Below, one piece after another: positions 21,869-29,879 of a DNA stretch of 64,000 nucleotides; the first letter of the stretch is position 1, and every line of letters starts with the position of its first letter. The stretch is from CADEEN01 sp963706685 (GTDB lineage: Bacteria > Pseudomonadota > Gammaproteobacteria > Burkholderiales > Burkholderiaceae_C): positions 310,001-374,000 of the forward strand of contig CAVPMY010000004.1 in the NCBI GenBank assembly GCA_963706685.1, in the 5' to 3' direction. Below the pieces are notes generated by a model that was not told the origin of the DNA, made no database searches, and was given only the letters and a program-made list of their open reading frames with translations. The position numbers were made by a program, and so were the translations under genes.

Positions 21869-22243
21869 ATGACCCGCAATGCCGTCAACTGGTTCGAAAT
21901 CCCGGCCACCGAGCTCGACCGCGCACAACGCTTCTACGAGTCGGTGTTGGCCACATCGCTGCGCCGCGAGCAGATGGGCGACGAACAGCTCGCCGTGTTC
22001 CCTTACGAACAACCGGGCGCCGGCGGTTGCCTGCAACGGGCCTCCCACCCCGTGGCGCCGAGCCGCGACGGCACGCGCGTCTACCTCGACGCCAGCCCGT
22101 CGCTCGACGCCGCGCTCAAACGCACTGTCGCGGCCGGCGGGCGCATCACCACGCCGAAGGTGGCGCTGCCGCCGGGCATGGGATTCTTCGCGCACATCGA
22201 AGACAGCGAGGGCAATGTCGTCGGCCTGCACGCGATGGCGTGA
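21869..22243 (+). CDS. VOC-family (glyoxalase/bleomycin-resistance fold) protein
   Basis: A 124-residue protein with two beta-alpha-beta-beta-beta modules: NWFEIPATELDRAQRFYESV at the start and MGFFAHIEDSEGNVVGLHAM at the end, where the family's metal-ligand Glu/His positions lie. Start ATG 21869 is chosen over the upstream in-frame start at 21812 because it matches related proteins. The substrate cannot be inferred; it sits with other small enzymes and a cupin. Confidence 0.8.
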   Translation: MTRNAVNWFEIPATELDRAQRFYESVLATSLRREQMGDEQLAVFPYEQPGAGGCLQRASHPVAPSRDGTRVYLDASPSLDAALKRTVAAGGRITTPKVALPPGMGFFAHIEDSEGNVVGLHAMA

Positions 22244-22296
22244 AACGGCGCGCGTAGCATGGCCAAAGGACACCGGCCCGCAGCGAAGGAGCACAC

Positions 22297-22806
22297 ATGA
22301 CGACACCCATCACCCCCGTGATCTCGATCGATGCGCTGGCGCTCGAGCCGCGCCCGAAGGACTGGTCACCGCCGGCCACGGCACGCACGCGCTTCGACGC
22401 CAGCCGGGCGCGTGTTGCGCCGCGGCTGGGCCTGTCCAGGCTCGGCTGCACGGTGACGCAGGTGGCGCCGGGCTGCGCGGCCTATCCGTTTCACAGCCAC
22501 CGCGCCAACGAGGAGCTGTTCGTCATCCTCGCAGGCCGCGGCGAGCTGCGCCTCGGTGCGGCCCGCCATGCGGTGACAGCGGGTGACCTCGTCGGCTGCC
22601 CGACCGGCGGGCCGGAGACGGCGCACCAGCTCATCAACAGCGGCGAGACGCCGCTGCGCTACCTGGCCATCAGCACGCAGCGCGACCCCGACATCTGCGA
22701 GTACCCGGATTCGGGCAAGGTGGGTTCGTATGCCGGCGACGGCGACGGCGAGTGGATGCACCTGACGCACTACGACAGCGCACGCGACTACTGGGACGGC
22801 GAATAG
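22297..22806 (+). CDS. Cupin-domain protein
   Basis: A 169-residue cytosolic protein with one cupin barrel: YPFHSHRANEELFVILAGRG carries the metal-binding His-His-Glu set and CPTGGPETAHQLINSGETPLRYLAIS the C-terminal motif with His. The C-terminal tail resembles the YP...GK...YAG...WMH pattern of cupin proteins of unknown function often found beside small enzymes. No catalytic role is assigned. Confidence 0.82.
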   Translation: MTTPITPVISIDALALEPRPKDWSPPATARTRFDASRARVAPRLGLSRLGCTVTQVAPGCAAYPFHSHRANEELFVILAGRGELRLGAARHAVTAGDLVGCPTGGPETAHQLINSGETPLRYLAISTQRDPDICEYPDSGKVGSYAGDGDGEWMHLTHYDSARDYWDGE

Positions 22807-22830
22807 CAGGGCCCCACACGCTGACGCCGC

Positions 22831-23521
22831 ATGCGCCGTGCCGACCGCCTGTTCCAGATCGTGCAGCTGGTGCGCGGCCGGCGCCTGTCCACCGGCGACT
22901 GGCTGGCCGATCGGCTGGCCGTTTCATTGCGCACGGTCTACCGCGACATCGCCGACCTGCAGGTGCAGGGCGTGCCGATCGACGGCGAGGCCGGCGTCGG
23001 CTACCGCATGCGCGCCGGCTTCGACCTGCCGCCGCTGATGTTCACGCACCGACGAGGCCAAGGCGCTGGTGGCGGCCGTGCGGCTCGCCCAGCCGCGGCT
23101 CGACCCGGGCCTGGCGGCGGGCGCCGAGAGCGCGCTGGCCAAGGTGATTGCGGTGTTGCCGTCCGGCGTGCGCGCGGCCGCGGAGAGCCTGGCGGTCTAT
23201 GCGCCGGACGTGGGCATCGACCGGGGCACGCGGCAGCGGCTCGAAGTGCTGCGCGGCGCGGCCGATGCGCGGCGCAAGGTGCGCATCGACTATCTCGACC
23301 TGAGCGAGCGGCGCACCGACGATCGCTGCTTGCGGCCGCTGGGCTGCTTTTATTGGAGCGCGACCTGGACGCTGGCCGCGTGGTGCGAGTTGCGCAACGA
23401 CTTCCGCAGCTTCCGCGTCGATCGCATCGAACGGCTCGATGTGCTGGATGATCGCTTTCGAGACGAGCCGGGCAAGACGCTGGCCGATCTGTTCCGGCGC
23501 GAGAACGCCTGCCCGCAATGA
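22831..23521 (+). CDS. YafY-family HTH/WYL transcriptional regulator (one frame break)
   Basis: N-terminal winged helix MRRADRLFQIVQLVRGRRLS with AVSLRTVYRDIADLQVQGVP, followed by GEAGVGYRMRAGFDLPPLMF as in YafY-type DeoR regulators. One extra base near 23048 shifts the frame; the WYL half continues as TDEAKALVAAVRLAQPRL, VRIDYLDLSERRTDDRCLRP and WCELRNDFRSFRVDRIERL. Joined length is about 230 residues, normal for the family. It overlaps the downstream VOC gene at ATGA, so it probably regulates that gene. Confidence 0.82.
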
Positions 23522-23907
23522 AAGAAAACACCAACATGAGCACCCTGCTCGGTTTGCGCACCGCCATCTACCCCGCACCCGACCTCGTCCGCGCCAAAGC
23601 CTGGTACACGCAGGTGCTCGGCCAGGCGCCGTATTTCGACGAAGCGTTCTACGTCGGCTTCGAAGTCGGCGGCTTCGAGCTCGGCTTGTTGCCCAACGCC
23701 ACGCCCGGTGTGACCGGACCGCAGCCGTTGTGGGGCGTGGCCGATGCCGAGGCCGCCTTCTCGCGCTTGGTCGAGTTGGGCGCCAGCGCGCTGGAGCCGG
23801 TCACCGAGGTCGGCGGCGGCATCAAGGTGGCGGCGGTCATCGACCCGTTCGGCAACCGCCTGGGACTGATCGAGAACCCGCAGTTCGATCCGAAGAAGGT
23901 GCGCTGA
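23518..23907 (+). CDS. VOC-family protein downstream of YafY-like regulator
   Basis: A 129-residue glyoxalase-fold protein: YPAPDLVRAKAWYTQVLGQA, FDEAFYVGFEVGGFELGLLP, and VIDPFGNRLGLIENPQF at the end. The first ATG (23518) overlaps the regulator stop; an internal ATG at 23536 (MSTLLGLR) is an equally possible start. YafY-VOC pairs are common, the VOC protein being the likely target gene of the regulator. Confidence 0.82.
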   Translation: MKENTNMSTLLGLRTAIYPAPDLVRAKAWYTQVLGQAPYFDEAFYVGFEVGGFELGLLPNATPGVTGPQPLWGVADAEAAFSRLVELGASALEPVTEVGGGIKVAAVIDPFGNRLGLIENPQFDPKKVR

Positions 23908-23923
23908 CAAGGACGGCATCGCC

Positions 23924-24505
23924 ATGGGCTGCCCGCTCGTCTACTACGTGGCCGCCAGCGCAGACGGCTACATCGCCACCGCCGACGATGGCCTCGAATG
24001 GCTGCCGCAGCCCGGCGCAGGCGCCAGCGAAGACTATGGTTATGCCGAATTCCTCGCCACCGTGGACGGCATCGTGATGGGCCGGCGCACCTGGCAGTTC
24101 CTGCGCAGTCTCGGCAGCGCATGGCCCTACGGCGAGCGGCCCGGTTGGGTGCTGACGCAGCGCCCGCTCGAAGCCGACACGCCGCCGTCGGTGCAGGCCG
24201 CGGCGTTCGACCTCGACGCCTTGCGGGGGGCGTGGGCAGCACGCGGGCTGAAACGCGTCTGGCTGGTCGGCGGTGGCGCGGTGGCGGGCTGCTTCGCCGC
24301 GGCGTCTGCCATCGACGAGATCATCCTCACCACCGTGCCCGTGCGGCTGGGTTGCGGGGTGCCGCTGTTCGGCGCGCGAGGCACCTCACTCGACGGCTGG
24401 GTGCGCAGTGCGGCGCCGCTGCGGCAATGGCCGGACGGTCTCAGCCAGCGCGTGCTGCACCCGGCTTGGCGACACGGTAGCGCCACCACGGCAACGCCTT
24501 CGTGA
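23924..24505 (+). CDS. RibD C-terminal/dihydrofolate-reductase-fold protein
   Basis: A 193-residue reductase-fold protein: YYVAASADGYIATADDGLEW, VMGRRTWQFLRSLG (the DHFR-like MGRxT), RVWLVGGGAVAGCFAAASA and VPVRLGCGVPLFG. These proteins use NADPH on pterin- or flavin-like substrates; the substrate here is unknown. Its last 65 bases overlap the 3' end of the convergent regulator gene, so its final 20 or so residues may be a poorly conserved extension. Confidence 0.8.
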   Translation: MGCPLVYYVAASADGYIATADDGLEWLPQPGAGASEDYGYAEFLATVDGIVMGRRTWQFLRSLGSAWPYGERPGWVLTQRPLEADTPPSVQAAAFDLDALRGAWAARGLKRVWLVGGGAVAGCFAAASAIDEIILTTVPVRLGCGVPLFGARGTSLDGWVRSAAPLRQWPDGLSQRVLHPAWRHGSATTATPS

Positions 24506-25595
24506 GGGCGAGCACGTCGCCGGCCTGCGCATGCGGCGCGCAGCCGGGCAAGGTGGCCAGCGCCGCCGTCCAGCTCGCGCCGGCCAGCAGCGCGCGCAGC
24601 CGCGCCAGCGCCGCGCCGTCGAGCCACTCCTTCAGGCAGACGAGGTAGTAGTCCTCTTCGGCCAGCGGCACGAAGTGCAGATTGAATTGCGACGCTGCCG
24701 CCTCGATGCCCACGCCGACATCGGCCAGTCCGCTGGCCACCGCCGCGGCCACGGCCACATGCGTGTCCTCGCACGGGCCGTGAAAGCCGGCGACGCGTTC
24801 GGCCTCCAGGCCGGCCTCGTGCAGCAGGTGTTCGGTGAGCAGCCGCGTGCCCGAACCGGGCTGGCGGTTGACGAAGCGCAGCTTCGGCCGCACCAGATCG
24901 CCCAGGCCCAGCACCTCGTGCGGGTTGCCATGCGCCGCGATCAGGCCCTGCGTGCGGCGATGGCAGCCGATCAATTTGTGGCGCCCGGGCTTCAACAACG
25001 ACTTGAGCGCGCGCACGATGCCCGGCGCCTGCGCCGTGCCGCGCAGCACCGGCACGTGAAAGCCCGCCACGTCGCAGCGGCCATGGGCCAGCGCCAACAG
25101 CGCATCGGCGCTGCCGGCAAAACGCAGGTCGATGTGCAGGCCCTGCGCTTCGGCGCCGTCGCGCAGCAGCGGCAGCGCCAGGTCGTGGCTGGCGTAGAGG
25201 GTGATCGCCTCGTGCTGCTCGTCGAAGGCCAGCGCCAGCACGCGCTCCAGCTCGCTGCGCAGGGCCTCGATGTGCGGCGCCAGTCGCGAGCGCGTGCGCG
25301 TCTCGGCCCACAACAGCCGCTCGGCGAGCGGCGTCAGGCGCGCGTTCTGGCCCTTGACCCAGACCACCAGCGGCGCGCCGAGCGTGTCTTCCCATTGCTT
25401 CAACGCGCCCCAGGTGTGCCGGTACGAACTGCCCATCGCCCGCGCGGCGGCACTGATCGAGCCGCTGTCGCGCAGCGTGCGCAGCAGGTCGATCAGCGGA
25501 TTGGCCAGCTCGGCGCCGCGCTGGCGACTGTGCTCGTCGGGCGCGAAGCGGTATTCGAGATGGATGCCGCGGCGCGGCGCTGTGGGGTCGGCCAT
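24441..25595 (-). CDS. ModE-like winged-helix plus periplasmic-binding-like regulator
   Basis: A 384-residue transcriptional regulator. Residues about 30-110 are a ModE/LysR-type winged helix (LIDLLRTLRDSGSISAAARA, YRHTWGALKQWEDTLGAPLV, LTPLAERLL). Residues 130-360 are a PBP-like ligand domain (YASHDLALPLLRDGAEAQGL, RQPGSGTRLLTEHLLHEAGL, VAAAVASGLADVGVGIEAAA). Such fusions resemble regulators of molybdate or tungstate genes, but none lies nearby. Convergent with the RibD-like gene (65-bp overlap) and divergent from the GST gene with only 17 bp between starts. Confidence 0.85.
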   Translation of the reverse strand: MADPTAPRRGIHLEYRFAPDEHSRQRGAELANPLIDLLRTLRDSGSISAAARAMGSSYRHTWGALKQWEDTLGAPLVVWVKGQNARLTPLAERLLWAETRTRSRLAPHIEALRSELERVLALAFDEQHEAITLYASHDLALPLLRDGAEAQGLHIDLRFAGSADALLALAHGRCDVAGFHVPVLRGTAQAPGIVRALKSLLKPGRHKLIGCHRRTQGLIAAHGNPHEVLGLGDLVRPKLRFVNRQPGSGTRLLTEHLLHEAGLEAERVAGFHGPCEDTHVAVAAAVASGLADVGVGIEAAASQFNLHFVPLAEEDYYLVCLKEWLDGAALARLRALLAGASWTAALATLPGCAPHAQAGDVLALTKALPWWRYRVAKPGAARAG

Positions 25596-25612
25596 GCGCT
25601 ATTGTTGCCGCC

Positions 25613-26285
25613 ATGATCCAGCTCCACTACGCCCCCGGCAACGCCAGCATGACGCCGCACATGGTGCTCGAAGAAATCGGCGTGCCGTTCGAGCTGAAGC
25701 AGGTCGACCGCGAGCACAACGCGCACAAGTCGCCCGAGTACCTGAAGCTCAACCCCAACGGGCTTGATCCCGGTGCTGGTCGATGGCGACCCTTCGGCAG
25801 GCTCAGGGCAGACTCTGGTGCTCTACGAGACTGCGGCGATCGTCTTGCACCTGGTCGATACGCACCCGGCCGCGGGGCTCGCGCCGGCGCTGGGCACCGC
25901 AGAGCGTGCGCAGTTCTACAAGTGGCTGATCTGGCTGTCGGCCTCGCTGCAGTCGCAAATGCCGATCTACTTCTACACCGAGCGTTATGTCGCCCCGGGC
26001 AACACAGCCGGTGCGGCCGAGGTCAAGGCCGCCACCGATACCCGGGTCGCGCGTCTGATCGACCAGATCGAGGCCCACCTGGCAGCGCACGGCGGGCCGT
26101 GGCTGATGGGCCAACGCTTCACCGCGCTCGACCCCTACACGCTGATGCTGTGCCGCTGGACGCGCAACATGCAGCGACCGGCGCGCACCTTGCCGCATGT
26201 CGGGCCCTATCTGCAGCGCGTGCTGGCGCGGCCGGCGACGCAGCGCGCGATCGACACCGAGCAGTTGTCGCAGCCCTGGGTCTGA
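25613..26285 (+). CDS. Glutathione S-transferase-family protein (frame break and 24-bp insertion)
   Basis: Thioredoxin-fold N-terminus MIQLHYAPGNASMTPHMVLE, then VDREHNAHKSPEYLKLNPNG; the alpha C-terminal domain has FYKWLIWLSASLQSQMPIYF and LMGQRFTALDPYTLMLCRWT. An extra T near 25762 shifts the frame before IPVLVDGD. Right after that, a 24-bp segment encoding PSAGSGQT interrupts the expected DGD-LVLYETAA junction in frame; see the repeat at 25789-25812. Without these changes the protein is about 220 residues, normal for a GST. Confidence 0.8.
25789..25812 (+). repeat. Dispersed-repeat-like insertion inside the GST gene
   Basis: The segment beginning CCTTCGGCAGGCTCAGGGC closely matches the widespread proteobacterial short repeat of the CCTTCGACAGGCTCAGG type. 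It is 24 bp (8 codons), sits between conserved GST residues, and preserves the reading frame downstream. Confidence 0.6.
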
Positions 26286-26292
26286 AAAGGCG

Positions 26293-26679
26293 TCAGTCCA
26301 GATCCTCGTGCAGGCACAGGATGTTGCCTTCCGGGTCCTCGAACCAGGCCGCCTTTTCGGAGCCGAGCACGCACACGTGCTCGACCGTCTTCAGGCCGGG
26401 CAGGTCGTAGTCGGCGAAGCGCACGCCGCGCTGCTCCAGCTCGCCGACGGCGGCGCCGATGTGCTCGACCTTGAAGCTGACGGCCGTGTGCGTGGCCTGC
26501 GTGCCGTCAGCCTTGGGGAACAGCGCCAGCTCGGTGCCGCCGCAGCGGTAGACGAACTTGCCGTCCGGCTTCAGGCCGAGCGGCATCAGGCCGAGCTGCT
26601 GCTCGTAGAAGCGGCGTGCACGCTCCATGTCCTTCACCGGCAGCATGCAGGTGACCTGCGACGCGGCCAGCGGCGTCAT
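26293..26679 (-). CDS. VOC-family protein
   Basis: A 128-residue glyoxalase-fold protein: TCMLPVKDMERARRFYEQQL, FVYRCGGTELALFPKADGTQ, and WFEDPEGNILCLHEDLD with the terminal metal-site Glu. The start ATG overlaps the stop of the upstream exported protein in ATGA, so the two are translated together. Substrate unknown. Confidence 0.82.
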   Translation of the reverse strand: MTPLAASQVTCMLPVKDMERARRFYEQQLGLMPLGLKPDGKFVYRCGGTELALFPKADGTQATHTAVSFKVEHIGAAVGELEQRGVRFADYDLPGLKTVEHVCVLGSEKAAWFEDPEGNILCLHEDLD

Positions 26680-27083
26680 CGCGGCGCTCCGGCGACGACC
26701 CAGTTCTCGACCGGCGGTTTGCCCTCGCGAATCATGGTCGCAGTGGCATCGAGCTTGTCGCCACGGACGGCGCCCCGCCAGCGCAGCATGCCGTACTTCG
26801 GGCTGTTGGTCTCGGCCTCGAAAGCGATCGCGTCACCGGCCGCGCTGGCCTGGTAGGGCGCGTCCGAATAGCCGTAGCGGTCGCAGGCGCTGGAGCGGAA
26901 GCGCCCGCTCTGGAACGTGATGGTGTCGGCGTCGCCGGAGGTCTTGCCGCGCTCGATGAACACGCCGTCGAAGCGGCGGCCGTCGAGGCTGGCCCCCTGC
27001 GCCGCGGCGGGCGCAGCGTGTGCGGCGGCGGCTGCACCCAGCGCGATGGCAAGCGCCCGCCGACGTGAGGGATCGATCGTCAT
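26676..27083 (-). CDS. Small exported protein of unknown function
   Basis: A 135-residue protein with a twin-arginine-like N-terminus: DPSRRRALAIALGAAAAAHA followed by a cleavage-like APAAAQGA. The mature part has beta-rich text (RFDGVFIERGKTSGDADTIT, GRFRSSACDRYGYSDAPYQA, MLRWRGAVRGDKLDATATMI). The internal start at 27083 was chosen because it gives the signal peptide; the longer frame from 27218 does not. Upstream partner of the VOC gene. Function not recognised. Confidence 0.65.
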   Translation of the reverse strand: MTIDPSRRRALAIALGAAAAAHAAPAAAQGASLDGRRFDGVFIERGKTSGDADTITFQSGRFRSSACDRYGYSDAPYQASAAGDAIAFEAETNSPKYGMLRWRGAVRGDKLDATATMIREGKPPVENWVVAGAPR

Positions 27084-27183
27084 GGTGAACTCCTGCGCCC
27101 CGGTGCGTGGGTGGGGCGTGCTGCAGTTGTAGGCGCGCAAGGGCTGCTGCGCCATGCGCAGGAATGCGTACGCGCAGCTCAGC

Positions 27184-27810
27184 TCAGCGCCGCGCCGTCT
27201 TGCGGGCCGGCGCCGCATCAGCGCGCATGTCGGCCAGCAGCCGGTCCGAGGCCGCGGTGAAGCGGCGCGGATCGCCGTACGAGCGAGCCATCATCATGGC
27301 GCCTTCGAGTGCGCCGACCAGCAGCGCCGCCACCTCGCGCGGCGGACCGTCGAAGCGCAGCTGCCCTCGCCGGCGCCCGCCATCGAGCACCTTGGCCAGC
27401 CAGTCTTCGTTGAGGTCGAAATAGTGCTGCAGCGTGCGCCGCATCGGCGCCGGCAGCGTGCCATGCTCGGCCGCCAGCATGCCGCACAGGCACATCTGCT
27501 CGTTGCCCAGCACGCCGGCGTAGATGCGCGCGTAGCGTTGCAGGCGCTCGAAGGCGACGTCCGTCTCGGCCTCGATGCGCTCCAGCGCGGCGGCGAACTC
27601 CTGTTCGTAGCGCTCGATCAGGCGCCTCCCAAGCTCGGCCTTGCTTGGGTAGTGGTAGTGCAGGCTGGCCTTGGTGACGCCCAGCTCGGCGGCGATGTGG
27701 GCGTAGCTGAAGCCGTTGAAGCCTCGCGTCTGCACCAGCCGCGAGGCAATGTCGAGGATGCGCTGCGCGGTGTCGGGTTCGGCGGGTGTGACGGCGGCAG
27801 CGCGAGTCAT
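27184..27810 (-). CDS. TetR-family transcriptional regulator
   Basis: A 208-residue TetR/AcrR repressor. The DNA-binding domain is ILDIASRLVQTRGFNGFSYA with HIAAELGVTKASLHYHYPSK as the recognition helix; the ligand domain has YARIYAGVLGNEQMCLCGML and LLVGALEGAMMMARSYGDPR, typical of the YcdC/AcrR subgroup. Divergent from a LuxR-type gene across an intergenic region with a perfect 13-bp inverted repeat that overlaps both putative promoters, so autoregulation and control of the LuxR gene are likely (inference). Confidence 0.88.
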   Translation of the reverse strand: MTRAAAVTPAEPDTAQRILDIASRLVQTRGFNGFSYAHIAAELGVTKASLHYHYPSKAELGRRLIERYEQEFAAALERIEAETDVAFERLQRYARIYAGVLGNEQMCLCGMLAAEHGTLPAPMRRTLQHYFDLNEDWLAKVLDGGRRRGQLRFDGPPREVAALLVGALEGAMMMARSYGDPRRFTAASDRLLADMRADAAPARKTARR

Positions 27811-27877
27811 CAGGCATCCTACGGGCTACGCTCTCCGGCATTCGCCCTTGGGCGGCCCGGCGAGCTCATGGGGTGCG

Positions 27878-27906
27878 ATTCTAGGGGCTTACCTACTGGT
27901 TGACAA
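27878..27906 (-). promoter_or_regulatory. Predicted promoter of the TetR gene
   Basis: On the minus strand TTGTCA (27901-27906) and TAGAAT (27878-27883) are separated by exactly 17 bp, close to the sigma-70 consensus. Predicted transcription start about 27871, roughly 60 nt before the ATG. The -35 box lies inside the operator spacer. Confidence 0.6.
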
Positions 27907-27926
27907 GTTACTGACCAGTAGGTAAG
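27888..27926. promoter_or_regulatory. TetR operator: perfect 13-bp inverted repeat
   Basis: Arms CTTACCTACTGGT (27888-27900) and ACCAGTAGGTAAG (27914-27926) are perfectly complementary with a 13-bp spacer. The element covers the -35 boxes of both divergent promoters (TTGACA at 27900-27905 on plus, TTGTCA on minus). A TetR-family dimer pair is the expected ligand. Confidence 0.75.
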
Positions 27927-27935
27927 TTCTACGCC

Positions 27936-28682
27936 ATGTGCTGCCCTGCCCCGACCCTCGGCGCCGCGCTCGATTTCATCGCCGATGCCGCCGACGCAAT
28001 CGACCACGCCGACGGCTTTGCCCGCTGCGGCATCGAACGCCTGCCGGCGTTGGTGGCCTCGGAGCTGACCACGCTGTCGATCTGCGACCTCGCGAACGGC
28101 CACCGCCGCGTCACTGTCAGCGCCACGGCGGCGCTCGGCGCCGATGCGCTCGCGAGCTTCGACCGCCACCTCCGAGAGCATCCGTTGGTGCGCCACCACG
28201 GCTTCGATGGCGGCACGCGCACGCATCGCATCAGCGACTCGGTGCCGTGGCGCACCTTCCGCCACAGCGCGCTGTACGACGAGTACTACAGAGCGATCGG
28301 CATCGACCATGCCGTGGCGTTGCCGCTGCATGCGGGCGACGGCTGGCTGGTGGGCTTCGTGCTCAACCGCCGCGCTCGCGACTTCAGCGACCGCGAGGTG
28401 GCGCTGCTCGACCAGCTGCGCCGCCCGCTGGCGGGGCTGTTTCATCGCACCGGCGCGCTGGCGCGTGCGCGCGCCGAGAACGCCACGCTGCCGAGCACGT
28501 TGCCCGTCACGGCCCGCGAGCACGACGTGCTGTCGTGGGTGGCGGCGGGCAAGACCGATCGCGACATCGCCCAGATACTGGCCATCAGCCCACGCACGGT
28601 CCACAAGCACTTGCAGCGCGTGTACTGCAAGCTCGGTGTCGAGACGCGCACCGCAGCGGTGATGCGCGCGCTGGCCTCGTAA
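27936..28682 (+). CDS. LuxR-family transcriptional regulator
   Basis: A 248-residue regulator with an N-terminal GAF-like sensor region (residues about 20-165, with WRTFRHSALYDEYYRAIG and HAVALPLHAGDGWLVGFVLN) and a C-terminal LuxR helix-turn-helix (LPVTAREHDVLSWVAAGKTD then ILAISPRTVHKHLQRVYCKL). The start ATG 27936 lies only 9-10 bp after the operator, and a TTGACA-N17-TAAGTT promoter inside it would start transcription at or next to the ATG, so the mRNA may be leaderless. A methyltransferase gene follows after 93 bp. Confidence 0.87.
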   Translation: MCCPAPTLGAALDFIADAADAIDHADGFARCGIERLPALVASELTTLSICDLANGHRRVTVSATAALGADALASFDRHLREHPLVRHHGFDGGTRTHRISDSVPWRTFRHSALYDEYYRAIGIDHAVALPLHAGDGWLVGFVLNRRARDFSDREVALLDQLRRPLAGLFHRTGALARARAENATLPSTLPVTAREHDVLSWVAAGKTDRDIAQILAISPRTVHKHLQRVYCKLGVETRTAAVMRALAS

Positions 28683-28743
28683 GGCTTGGCAAGCTCGACC
28701 CGTACGCAGGATTGAGCATTTCGGGCCGCCGTCGTTGCGCCTA

Positions 28744-28759
28744 GAACCTGCACAGGTTC
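28744..28759. promoter_or_regulatory. Inverted repeat upstream of the methyltransferase gene
   Basis: GAACCTG (28744-28750) and CAGGTTC (28753-28759) form a perfect 7-bp inverted repeat with a 2-bp centre, 17 bp before the methyltransferase ATG. It overlaps a TAGAAC -10-like hexamer at 28742-28747. It could be the binding site of the LuxR-type regulator encoded just upstream. Confidence 0.45.
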
Positions 28760-28775
28760 AACCCAGGAGCAGACG

Positions 28776-29866
28776 ATGAGCGCAACGCAAGCCACTTCCC
28801 CGCGCACCTTGGCGGTCGACGAGACGCGCCTGAACGCCTTCATGGGCGACTTCGTGGGCGACCTCGGCGCGGTGATGCACGCTGCCACCATCGTCGTCGG
28901 CGACAAGCTCGGCCTGTACAAGGCGCTGGCCGACTCGCCGCTCACGGCCGAAGCGCTGGCACAGCGCACCGAAACCGACCCACGCTACGTGCGCGAATGG
29001 CTGTCGGCGCAGGCCGCCAGCGGCTACGTCGAGTACGACCCGAAAACCGAGCGCTTCAGCCTCAGCGACGAGCAGGCATTCGCACTCACGGTCGAGGGTG
29101 GCCCGGCCTTCATCCCGGGCGCGTTCCAGATCGCGGTGGCGCAGTTCAAGGCCATCCCGAAGATGGTCAGCGCCTTTCGCACCGGGCTCGGCCTGGGCTG
29201 GCACGAACACGACAGCGCGCTGTTCCACGGCACCGAGCGTTTCTTCCGGCCGGGTTACGCAGCCAACCTGGTGTCGCAGTGGATACCGGCCTGCGACGGC
29301 TGGACGACAAGCTCGACAGCCGGCGCCACGGTGGCCGACGTCGGCTGCGGCCATGGCGCCTCGACGCTGATCATGGCGAAGGCGTTCCCGACGCTCGACC
29401 TTCGTCGGCTTCGATTACCACGCGCCGTCGGTCGAGCAGGCGACGCAGGCTGCCGAGCGCGCCGGCTTGGCCGACGCGCGTGCGCTTCGAAGTCGCCAGC
29501 GCAAAGGACTTTCCCGGGCGCGGCTACGACCTGGTGACGATGTTCGACTGCCTGCACGACATGGGCGACCCGGTCGGCGCCGCAGCCCACGTGCGCGAGG
29601 CGCTGCACAACGACGGCACCTGGCTGGTCGTCGAGCCCTTCGCCAACGACCACCTCGAAGACAACCTGAACCCGGTCGGCCGCATCTTCTACTCGGCATC
29701 GACCTTCATCTGCACGCCGGCTTCGCGCGCGCAGGAGGTGGGCCTGTGCCTCGGTGCGCAGGCCGGCGAGGCGCGGCTGCGGGACGTCGCCACCCAAGGC
29801 GGCTTCACGCGCTTTCGCCGCGCCACCGAGACGCCCTTCAACCTGGTGTACGAGGCGCGGCCTTAG
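28776..29866 (+). CDS. SAM-dependent methyltransferase, winged-helix N-terminus (frame-disrupted)
   Basis: N-terminal winged helix (LGLYKALADSPLTAEALAQR, YVREWLSAQAASGYVEYDPK), then the SAM-binding motif VADVGCGHGASTLIMAKAFP, and after frame changes FDYHAPSVEQATQAAER, YDLVTMFDCLHDMGDPVGAA and LVVEPFANDHLEDNLNPVGR. Resembles the Rv2258c-like class with a fused wHTH. Breaks lie near 29290-29330, 29400 and 29485. Joined length is about 360 residues. Target molecule unknown; start ATG 28776 is preceded by AGGAG. Confidence 0.8.
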
Positions 29867-29879
29867 ACAATTCAGGGAG

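Noticed and set aside
21502..21909. 135-codon minus-strand frame after the AAA ATPase
   Set aside because: Overlaps the ends of two real genes and has no recognisable feature.
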